Shown: positions 7,785 through 13,661 of the stretch, piece by piece
How the letters are laid out: each line of letters begins with the position of its first letter
How positions within the stretch are numbered: the stretch's first letter is position 1
From: Pseudomonadota bacterium
GTDB lineage: Bacteria; Pseudomonadota; Gammaproteobacteria; Arenicellales; UBA868
Assembly: GCA_018661145.1 (NCBI GenBank)
Contig: JABJIU010000025.1
Coordinates: forward strand, 1 to 15,889
Length of the DNA: 15,889 nucleotides
Direction: 5' to 3'
Made by a program: the position numbers and the translations under genes
The notes under the pieces: generated by a model
Database searches by the model: none
Seen by the model: only the letters and a program-made list of their open reading frames with translations
Told to the model about the DNA's origin: nothing

Positions 7785-8687
7785 ATGTATCCAACCATCG
7801 CATCTGTGCCGACTCTTCGGACCCAAGCAAAACAGTCGGGCGCCGGTGTGGCAACTCGCTGGCAGGAACGTCTTACCCACTACCGACAAATGATCGACGA
7901 TCTTGTGGTCGTTATTGCAAACCCGTATCAGATTTCGACCGACGAACGTGCTGCACTCGCTCTCCGGATCAAACACGCCAATATGGCCATTTATCGCTGC
8001 CAATCACCGGGTACCGTTAGCCCTGATGCCCTGGCGGCGCTTGCAGCCCAACTTGGCCTTGGCACCCCGGACCAAAATCGCTGCGCCGATGCCGACGGCC
8101 TCAGCAGGATTCAGGTCGAGAAAATCGGCACCCACCAGCGTTACATTCCCTACACCAACAAACCACTCAACTGGCATACCGACGGCTACTACCATACCCC
8201 CGACCGAATCATCCGGACGATGCTGTTGCACTGTGTACGGCCGGCCCTGCAGGGTGGCACACTCGAGGCGATGGATCATGAAATCATCTACGGACTCCTT
8301 CTTGAGCAGGACCCCCGGTTGGCAGAGGCGCTTTCCCAGCCAGACGCCATGACGATTCCCGAGAACCATCCGAAGGACGGTCCTGATCGGGCTGAATGCT
8401 CGGGCCCGGTATTTTTCTGGGATGCTGGCGTGCTTCGGATGCGCTACACCGCCCGTAAACAGAACGTCATCTGGAGACACGACGCGCTGACACGCGAAGG
8501 CGTGGCGGCCCTTGAAGAGATCCTAAGCGGGTCGGGCGATCTGATCGTCCGTCGTCGTTTAAGGCCTGGAGAAGGTCTCGTCTGTGCCAATGTTCCGCAC
8601 CGAAGAGAAGCCTTCAACGATTCGCAACAGATCGGTGAGATGCGGCTGGTGTACCGGGGCCGGTACAGCCGCATGCTTAAAGTCTAA
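7785..8687 (+). CDS. TauD/TfdA-like Fe(II)/2-oxoglutarate-dependent dioxygenase
   Basis: Member of the TauD superfamily by its metal and cosubstrate residues. The HxD motif is H131-T-D133 in NWHTDGYY, the distal histidine is H272 in NVPHRREAF with arginines just after it, and a second Arg-rich segment lies near 218-224 (RMRYTAR). The 300-aa length fits. I prefer the ATG at 7785 over the TTG at 7692; AAGGCGG lies about 18 bases upstream, a poor spacing, so the start is uncertain. It leads a co-directional gene set divergent from dsrA. TauD itself releases sulfite from taurine, but overall similarity to TauD is too low to assign a substrate. An organosulfur compound or a protein side chain of a sulfur-transfer protein are equally open options. 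No taurine or sulfonate transporter is nearby. Confidence 0.8.
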   Translation: MYPTIASVPTLRTQAKQSGAGVATRWQERLTHYRQMIDDLVVVIANPYQISTDERAALALRIKHANMAIYRCQSPGTVSPDALAALAAQLGLGTPDQNRCADADGLSRIQVEKIGTHQRYIPYTNKPLNWHTDGYYHTPDRIIRTMLLHCVRPALQGGTLEAMDHEIIYGLLLEQDPRLAEALSQPDAMTIPENHPKDGPDRAECSGPVFFWDAGVLRMRYTARKQNVIWRHDALTREGVAALEEILSGSGDLIVRRRLRPGEGLVCANVPHRREAFNDSQQIGEMRLVYRGRYSRMLKV

Positions 8688-8702
8688 ACGCTATCCGCCA
8701 CG

Positions 8703-8909
8703 ATGCTCTGGATCAGCGAACTTATCCTGCAAAACCAGCCGTCCTCTTTTGAGGAATTGGTCTCGCTGGTACGTCAGAAAGCGCGCGCGGGAGACCGCTT
8801 TTTACGAATGGACGTCAAGCCACCCTATCCGGATACCCCCGAAAATTGGGAAGACCGGCTTGAAGCGGTCTTCACCAGCACGGTCGATGTGGGCGATAGG
8901 GATCAATAG
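8703..8909 (+). CDS. Small uncharacterised protein, 68 aa
   Basis: I do not recognise this protein. It starts 15 bp after the dioxygenase and ends 2 bp before the next start, which is the main reason to accept it. It is predicted soluble and mixed helical (WISELILQNQPSSFEELVSLV, then MDVKPPYPDTPENW), with no cysteine or metal motif. There is no clear Shine-Dalgarno, so coupling to the upstream stop is likely. It may be an assembly partner of the dioxygenase or of the 234-aa protein that follows. Confidence 0.65.
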   Translation: MLWISELILQNQPSSFEELVSLVRQKARAGDRFLRMDVKPPYPDTPENWEDRLEAVFTSTVDVGDRDQ

Positions 8910-8911
8910 CG

Positions 8912-9616
8912 ATGAAATACCTTGGCGAGAGCTTCGATCTTGGTGCTGAATCCCAGGAGGAGTCCGCGACCTCATCGGCCGCTTTCGAAGCGCAGTTGGC
9001 AGCGGTTCAGGATCGACTAAACGAAAGTAAGATCGAACTCGAGTCGCCCGAATGGCGTGAACTGGCTCTCCAGGAGGGCCGCTTGCTCGTTGCGCTTGAC
9101 CGCGGACCCGATGCTTGGCAGAGTGGTCGAAGCTGCTTTGACCGGTTTTGTAAAGCACGGCTCTGGACTGAGGCCATCGAGGCCGCGCGCATCATGTTTC
9201 AGTCGGGAGAAACAGATGCCCTCGTGGCGCTCGGTCACGGTGTGTGGCTAGCGGTAACTTTTCCGGTTGATCCGGAACTCTCCGTAGCTCTACTGCAGGA
9301 CATCATTGAAGAAACCCCCGATGACTCAGACGGTGCTGCTGTCGCCGCAGCTGTCGCCGCTTACGTGGTCGAGCTTCGCAGCGAAGGTAAGGAACATAAG
9401 TCACTGTCCTTTTTTACCAATCAGATGCTGGGCGCAGTCGCCAGACGCCATAGTGGTATTGAGGACCAGAAAGCATTCGACCAGTGGATCGAACGGCTGG
9501 AACTCCATGATCCGGCCCGCTTTCTGCCACGGCTTCGTAACGTCGTGGATGTGTTGGTTCAGGATAACTGGTGGATCGACCGCGAGGCGATTCAAGCCTT
9601 GTTGCCGGTGCAGTGA
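8912..9616 (+). CDS. Uncharacterised 234-aa acidic helical protein
   Basis: Not recognised. The protein is acidic and almost entirely helical in appearance, with helices separated by short turns (for example RLWTEAIEAARIMF near 86-99 and EDQKAFDQWIERLELHD near 187-203). This looks like an alpha-solenoid or TPR-type scaffold, though no canonical TPR consensus is evident. It has no signal peptide, no membrane helix and a single cysteine (C74). It sits 2 bp after the 68-aa gene and 8 bp before the Cas6-like gene, so it is firmly part of the operon. Likely cytoplasmic; function unknown. Confidence 0.7.
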   Translation: MKYLGESFDLGAESQEESATSSAAFEAQLAAVQDRLNESKIELESPEWRELALQEGRLLVALDRGPDAWQSGRSCFDRFCKARLWTEAIEAARIMFQSGETDALVALGHGVWLAVTFPVDPELSVALLQDIIEETPDDSDGAAVAAAVAAYVVELRSEGKEHKSLSFFTNQMLGAVARRHSGIEDQKAFDQWIERLELHDPARFLPRLRNVVDVLVQDNWWIDREAIQALLPVQ

Positions 9617-9624
9617 CCGGATTT

Positions 9625-10332
9625 ATGGCCATGCCTTCTTTCTGGCAAGAAACCCCTGCGGCAAAAGTGCCAGACCCGCAGCGGGCCGTTATCGATCTCG
9701 TTTTCCGGACCCGTGGACGGCAACTGCCTATAGATCATGCCTGGACATTGCGCCAAACGATTATCCAGGCTCTGCCCTGGCTTAAAGACGAGCCGAACGC
9801 CGGCATTCATCTCATTCACGGCGCCCAGTCCGGTAATGGCTGGCAACAACCCGACGATAACAGTGTGATCGAACTCTCGGCGCGTACGCGTTTTGTGCTA
9901 AGAGTGCCGGAAAACTGCATCGTGGAGGCGCGCAAGCTCAGTAACCAGACACTTGAGATTGACGGTCACACCGTGACCTTGCTCGAGGCCCGAGTGCGCC
10001 CGCTCACGCCCTTTGCCGTGGTGCTGGCCCGGCACATACGAGTAAACGACGCTAAGGCCGATGAGTCCGTCTTTCTTGAACACGCCGCGCAGTGGCTGAG
10101 TGAACTCGACATCGTCCCAACTAAAATGCTGTGCGGCCGTATCCACCGGTTCACCACCCCTGGGGGAGCGATGGTGACCCGCAGCCTATTGATCGCCGAC
10201 CTCAGCCTTAAAGACTCCGTCGCGGTGCAGCGTAACGGCCTTGGACCCGACCGCCTGCTGGGGTGCGGCCTCTTTTTACCGCATAAGAGTATTGCTGCGG
10301 TATATACACCGCTTGCCGACGACGAGAACTGA
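9625..10332 (+). CDS. Cas6-like (Cmx6/I-MYXAN type, RAMP-fold) protein without a CRISPR array
   Basis: The 235-aa protein resembles the Cas6/Cmx6 family attached to type I-MYXAN CRISPR systems. The main evidence is the C-terminal glycine-rich loop G205-L-G207-x5-G213-C-G215-L-F-L-P-H-K, the RAMP signature, in the same context as Cmx6. Further support comes from the two-ferredoxin-fold pattern and the N-terminal PIDHAWTLRQTIIQALPW segment. Cas6 proteins cut CRISPR RNA at repeats, and histidines at 36, 62, 65 and 220 are candidate catalytic or RNA-binding residues. However, no other cas gene and no repeat array occur in the window, and the gene is embedded among sulfur genes. The start was set at the ATG at 9625, 8 bp after the previous stop; a second ATG at 9631 is possible. 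Similarity is by recall of the family and needs a profile search. Confidence 0.6.
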   Translation: MAMPSFWQETPAAKVPDPQRAVIDLVFRTRGRQLPIDHAWTLRQTIIQALPWLKDEPNAGIHLIHGAQSGNGWQQPDDNSVIELSARTRFVLRVPENCIVEARKLSNQTLEIDGHTVTLLEARVRPLTPFAVVLARHIRVNDAKADESVFLEHAAQWLSELDIVPTKMLCGRIHRFTTPGGAMVTRSLLIADLSLKDSVAVQRNGLGPDRLLGCGLFLPHKSIAAVYTPLADDEN

Positions 10333-10373
10333 TCCCGATTTCATTATGCTGCTACTGCCTACAGGAGCTCACC

Positions 10374-10712
10374 ATGTCGATCGAAGCTGATGGAACAACG
10401 ATAGTCACCACAGAAACTGGATTTCTCGAAAACCCAGAGGACTGGACTGAGTCTGTCGCCCGAGCCATGGCCGGTGCAGAGGATCTGGAACTGAATGAGC
10501 GCCACTGGGATATCATCCAGTACCTACGGGAGGAATATTTTTCCAACAACGGCAATCAACCGAATAACCGCACGCTGATTAAAGAAATGAGTGCGCGTTG
10601 GGGTCACAAGGTCAGCAACAAAGAACTCTTCGAGCTCTTCCCCGGAAATCCAAGCAAACAGGCCGGGCGGCTTTCCGGGCTTCCCGAAAGTATGCGCAAG
10701 GGCGGCTACTGA
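10374..10712 (+). CDS. DsrC/TusE-family paralogue lacking both redox cysteines
   Basis: The 112-aa protein follows DsrC across its length: GFLENPEDWTESVARAMA near 16-33, then ERHWDIIQYLREEYF near 42-56, then ELFELFPGNPSKQAG near 83-97. Its C-terminal arm reads GRLSGLPESMRKGGY. The positions of the two DsrC cysteines (C98 and C109 in the window's own dsrC) are Gly and Lys here, and the protein has no cysteine at all. It therefore cannot carry sulfur as a persulfide or trisulfide. Cysteine-less family members have been proposed as regulatory (RspA-type), and DsrC contains a helix-turn-helix-like element. AGGAG six bases before the ATG at 10374 fixes the start. Same direction as, and 41 bp after, the Cas6-like gene. 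Confidence 0.9.
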   Translation: MSIEADGTTIVTTETGFLENPEDWTESVARAMAGAEDLELNERHWDIIQYLREEYFSNNGNQPNNRTLIKEMSARWGHKVSNKELFELFPGNPSKQAGRLSGLPESMRKGGY

Positions 10713-10774
10713 GCGCAGGCAAAGGCGATGGCCAAAACCTGGCAAATTAAAATTAGCACCAGGAGATAAGAAGA

Positions 10775-10978
10775 ATGAGCAAAAAACAGGAATTGATCCG
10801 CAAGATGCTCAAGATGCAAAAGGACTTCATTGCCCAGGAACAGCAGGGCGGCGTTGATCCTAAAGATTACTTTGTACCGGGGAGCGACCACCCGCTATTA
10901 GGCTTTCGAGAATCTTATAACGACATTGCGACACAGGTCGTGGACCTCGCCCACGAGGAAAAGGGTTCAAAACGCTAA
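10775..10978 (+). CDS. Small charged protein, 67 aa, downstream of the DsrC paralogue
   Basis: Not recognised. It has a Lys-rich amphipathic N-terminal helix (KKQELIRKMLKMQKDFI near 3-19), a central YFVPGSDHPLLGFRESY segment near 32-48 and a charged C-terminus. No cysteine or membrane helix. AGGAG eight bases before the ATG at 10775 is a good ribosome-binding site, which argues that the gene is real. It follows the DsrC paralogue by 62 bp and ends the rightward gene set. A soluble binding partner of the DsrC paralogue is a reasonable but untested guess. Confidence 0.75.
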   Translation: MSKKQELIRKMLKMQKDFIAQEQQGGVDPKDYFVPGSDHPLLGFRESYNDIATQVVDLAHEEKGSKR

Positions 10979-10980
10979 GG

Positions 10981-11002
10981 CAACACCACTGTGTGGAGGT
11001 TG
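10981..11002 (+). terminator. Possible hairpin after the rightward gene set
   Basis: Three bases after the stop codon, CAAC (10981-10984) and CCAC (10986-10989) pair with GTGG (10993-10996) and GTTG (10999-11002) around a TGT loop, with a small internal loop. There is no U-tract after it, so it is either a weak terminator or a 3'-end stabilising structure. It also lies just beyond the end of the convergent pseudogene. Confidence 0.35.
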
Positions 11003-11006
11003 GCAT

Positions 11007-11567
11007 TTAGAACTTCAGGCGCTCCACCATCTCCGTGGTCAGGGTAACGCCTGAACCGGCAGCGCGCTTACGGAAGGCGTTCAGTATCTATGAGGCACCT
11101 TCCAGCCAGTGCCTGGCTCCCTCTGGAATCACCTGCTTTAGCCGCGAAGCATTACTGCGGATGAGCGACTACTCGTAAGCCTCGACTAATTTGGATAAAG
11201 TCAGGCGACCCACAAAGAAAATCGGTTTACCGAATCGGCCGATGCCAGCACTGTAGCCATAACCGAACGACACCAACCACGTATTCACCGCATCGACATC
11301 GAAGGCATCTACCTGCTGTCCGGGCAGGGAAAATGGTCGGTAGGATGCATCCTCCAGCGTATCCCAGTAACTTTCTTGTTGGTAAACCCACTCAGCTACT
11401 GCGTCCACACCGAGCGCCACGTCAGGACTCAACTGTCGCTCCCAGCGAAAGTATTCACGTCTTTGCATGAGGTGGACGTAAAAAGAATAACTATCCGCGT
11501 GCCACGCGCCCGAGACGTCACAGTTATGCTGTGCCGCATCCAAACATGGGGTAGGCAACGCTGGCAT
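11007..11567 (-). pseudogene. Sfum_1244-like gene broken by two in-frame TAG codons
   Basis: The open part (11169-11567, 132 aa) starts at the ATG at 11567 with AAGGTG upstream. It contains the pattern CDVSGAWHADSYSFYVHL near 16-33, then QRREYFRWERQL near 35-46, and GRFGKPIFFVGRL near 113-125. I recall this pattern from the uncharacterised Sfum_1244 family, whose members are, as I remember, longer. After the TAG at 11169-11171 the same frame continues for 26 sense codons to a second TAG at 11088-11090, then 26 more to a TAA at 11007-11009. Both segments have coding-like composition with G/C-rich third positions (for example RLKQVIPEGARHWLEG and FRKRAAGSGVTLTTEM). Each TAG is one step from CAG (Gln). 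The best reading is recent decay of a longer gene; a short functional 132-aa product cannot be excluded. Confidence 0.6.
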
Positions 11568-11609
11568 GGGTAACACCTTAAGATAAAATCCGGGGCGAGC
11601 GCAACGATC

Positions 11610-12197
11610 ATGAAAACACGAATTCGCGACCGGTGGCGTAACCCCGGACAATCCGGATCAGCTGAGAAGAATGGTCAGGCGCTGGGGTACGTCTGCTGGC
11701 AGTTGGCACTGACCGCTAGCCGCAACCTGCATGCAGAAGACTTTATTTACCAGGATGACGTACAACGGGTAGCGGTAATTCGCGAGTACCTGGTGTTTCT
11801 GGTGCACGCCGCCGACCGTCTGGCCTTCGATACGCTTGAAGCGCCTGACCGCGCCACTTTTGTCCCAGCACTTGCCCATGCCTGCGCGGGGCAATTTCAC
11901 AGAAACGCAGCTGAGGTGCTGGGGCGCGGCGACTACCGTGAGCAGTTCATCGATACGCTCAATCGTCGCAACAGCCATTACGGCGAGTGCAGCTTCAGCG
12001 ACGGGGTTCCTGGATATGCCCTGTTACGGGCATTCAGTGACCACATTCAGGCAATTATGGGGAGCGATCAGACCAACCGCTGGGTGATGGACCAGGTGAT
12101 GGATATCGACGGCCCAGACGTAGTCAGGCAACTGGCAAAATCAATGATGAATCTGCATTCCGGCGGGGGTCTGGCTCAGAGTACTCCAGCGGTCTAA
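11610..12197 (+). CDS. Uncharacterised 195-aa helical protein
   Basis: Not recognised. It is divergent from the decayed gene, with only 42 bp between the starts, so any promoters overlap. It looks soluble and mostly helical (LGYVCWQLALTASRNLH near 25-41, then QRVAVIREYLVFLVHAADRL near 52-71, then VPGYALLRAFSDHI). It has three cysteines (C29, C91, C127) that do not form an evident metal motif. The N-terminal 20 residues are basic and low in hydrophobicity, so no signal peptide. No strong ribosome-binding site is visible before the ATG at 11610. The helical bundle could be a regulatory or binding domain, but no function is claimed. Confidence 0.7.
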   Translation: MKTRIRDRWRNPGQSGSAEKNGQALGYVCWQLALTASRNLHAEDFIYQDDVQRVAVIREYLVFLVHAADRLAFDTLEAPDRATFVPALAHACAGQFHRNAAEVLGRGDYREQFIDTLNRRNSHYGECSFSDGVPGYALLRAFSDHIQAIMGSDQTNRWVMDQVMDIDGPDVVRQLAKSMMNLHSGGGLAQSTPAV

Positions 12198-12212
12198 ACC
12201 GCTAGCCGAGAG

Positions 12213-12410
12213 TTAACTTGCTTTCCAATCCGCAGCGCTGTCGATGGTCTTGTTCTGGCCATCCTCATAACCAGCTGAGTATGCTTCCGTCACACGCTGC
12301 TCTTCTCGCTGTGGGTTTCCCAAAAATCCACCGACCCATCCCTGGAGATAGTCCGGATTCACGCCCATCTTTTCCAACTTATCGATCGTTTCATAATAGA
12401 CCGTATTCAT
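12213..12410 (-). CDS. Small uncharacterised protein, 65 aa (MNTVYYETIDKLEKMGV...)
   Basis: The start is set at the ATG at 12410 because a complete GGAGGT lies five bases upstream; a longer frame to 12431 has no such support. The protein has a helical N-terminus (YYETIDKLEKMGVNPDYL near 5-22), a Gly/Trp turn (GWVGGFLGNP near 24-33) and a second helix (REEQRVTEAYSAGYEDGQ). It resembles small hypothetical proteins I associate with sulfur-oxidiser genomes, but I cannot name a family. It is divergent from dsrS across a 106-bp gap, which suggests shared control. No cysteines; likely cytoplasmic. Confidence 0.75.
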   Translation of the reverse strand: MNTVYYETIDKLEKMGVNPDYLQGWVGGFLGNPQREEQRVTEAYSAGYEDGQNKTIDSAADWKAS

Positions 12411-12516
12411 AAATACCTCCCACGAAGCCACGACCTAAAACCGCGGACAATATTACTCCCTGAGAACCGGGATCGGGATATCCCCCTTGGGTGGGTATCA
12501 GTATCGAACATACCTC
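12411..12516. promoter_or_regulatory. Divergent regulatory region of the 65-aa gene and dsrS
   Basis: The 106-bp gap holds a perfect 10-bp palindrome, GGGATATCCC (12475-12484), overlapped by TATCCCCCTTGG (12479-12490), which resembles TATCCCCTTGG in the dsrA upstream region. The palindrome is a candidate operator. No convincing -35/-10 pair was found on either strand. Confidence 0.35.
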
Positions 12517-13623
12517 ATGCTACTTGTCGACGAAGATACTCTGAGATTAAACGTGCTGGCGACTACTGCCCTCGCTATCCGGATTAATGAAGACGCAATG
12601 TGCGTTGAGGCGTTGACCGCGGAAACGACCCACCGTGTCGACCTTAAGCCCGCCGGCAATCCAGTTCGTTATCTTCGCGCAGTGCGTGAGAGTCTTTCGG
12701 TGCTAGCGCTTGGGACGCCGGGTGGATACCCAGTGTTTATCCAACGCTGGGCCCGTAGCGGCGCTCTCGAAACAGACCGGCTCACAAGATTACTGTGTCT
12801 TGGAGAACCGGAAGCCGTCGTTGCGGTTGCAGCCTCGCGGAATCTTAACGATGAACTGGCTCGGTGCGCCTGGTGGTGCCTGCCCACCGCAGAAGTGGCA
12901 CGCCTGATGCTCGCGCACCCTGCCGTCGCTAACGGAAGCACCGGCCCAACGCTTGGACACTTTCTTCTGGATCATCTTCCGTTTGAGACCGCCAGCCGGC
13001 TCGTTATCGACACCGTAAAACTGCTGCTGCGCTCCCACCTGCTGAATGATCAGGAAATCGGACGGCTACGGGCCCAAGCACAGGATCATGTAGCCTGGTT
13101 GGTAGGTTTCCTCAGCGCTGGGCCACAGTACCTGGATGCGCGCCCTGAATCCCAGACGGACCCTCACACGGCCTCCTTCATGGAAGAAACCGGACCTATG
13201 GGGACATTGCTGGCGCGAACCAGCTCTGTGCAAGGCAAGCACTTTCTGCGTTGTGTCGAAAGTGCCTTGAAACAGGCTATCGACATGGACACCGTCGTCG
13301 ACACACTTAATGCACTGGGTGAATACTGTAAACCCCTGCGTGGCGAAGGAGCACTACCGCGCTCAGCGCGCGCTCTGCAGCATGCGGTTGCCACCTTCCC
13401 GGGGTTGTCGACGGAGGCTTTTGCACAAAACAGAGCAGAAGCAAAAAACGCCGGACAGGTACGTCAGCGGCAAACCGCCTTGATTACACTAAGTCTTTGT
13501 GGGGAACCCCTGGTTACGCCGTTTTTTGCCAACAGCGACGCTGTCGGGAGTCTGATGCGCAGAAAACTCGAGCCCGTATTGAGTCCGGTCTTTTTTGCAC
13601 TAGCCACTCTGTTAAACCCCTGA
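12517..13623 (+). CDS. dsrS: DsrS-like cytoplasmic protein
   Basis: Resembles DsrS, the last gene of the A. vinosum dsr operon, a soluble cytoplasmic protein of unresolved mechanism reported to affect dsr expression. The N-terminus LLVDEDTLRLNVLATT, the segment GTPGGYPVFIQRW near 68-80, LGEPEAVVAVA near 95-105 and HFLLDHLPFETA near 149-160 match my recollection of DsrS. The 368-aa length from the ATG at 12517 also fits. The TTG at 12487 would add ten unrelated residues; neither start has a clear Shine-Dalgarno. In the reference order dsrS closes the dsr operon, whereas here it lies about 5 kb upstream of dsrA in the opposite orientation, converging on soxB. The assignment is by remembered similarity. 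Confidence 0.75.
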   Translation: MLLVDEDTLRLNVLATTALAIRINEDAMCVEALTAETTHRVDLKPAGNPVRYLRAVRESLSVLALGTPGGYPVFIQRWARSGALETDRLTRLLCLGEPEAVVAVAASRNLNDELARCAWWCLPTAEVARLMLAHPAVANGSTGPTLGHFLLDHLPFETASRLVIDTVKLLLRSHLLNDQEIGRLRAQAQDHVAWLVGFLSAGPQYLDARPESQTDPHTASFMEETGPMGTLLARTSSVQGKHFLRCVESALKQAIDMDTVVDTLNALGEYCKPLRGEGALPRSARALQHAVATFPGLSTEAFAQNRAEAKNAGQVRQRQTALITLSLCGEPLVTPFFANSDAVGSLMRRKLEPVLSPVFFALATLLNP

Positions 13624-13661
13624 GCGAGAAATACCCACACTGATACCTGCCCATCAAATTC

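Noticed and set aside
8004..8480. 158-aa open frame on the minus strand opposite the dioxygenase
   Set aside because: Shadow of the TauD-like gene, whose catalytic residues are intact in the other direction.
9571..10978. Search for a CRISPR array or other cas genes around the Cas6-like gene
   Set aside because: No regularly spaced direct repeats and no Cas1, Cas2, Cas3, Cas5 or Cas7 features were seen anywhere in the window.
11007..11171. Genome-wide amber recoding (TAG read as an amino acid)
   Set aside because: TAG serves as the normal stop for soxA, dsrB, dsrE and the 68-aa gene in this same window, so decay of one gene is simpler.
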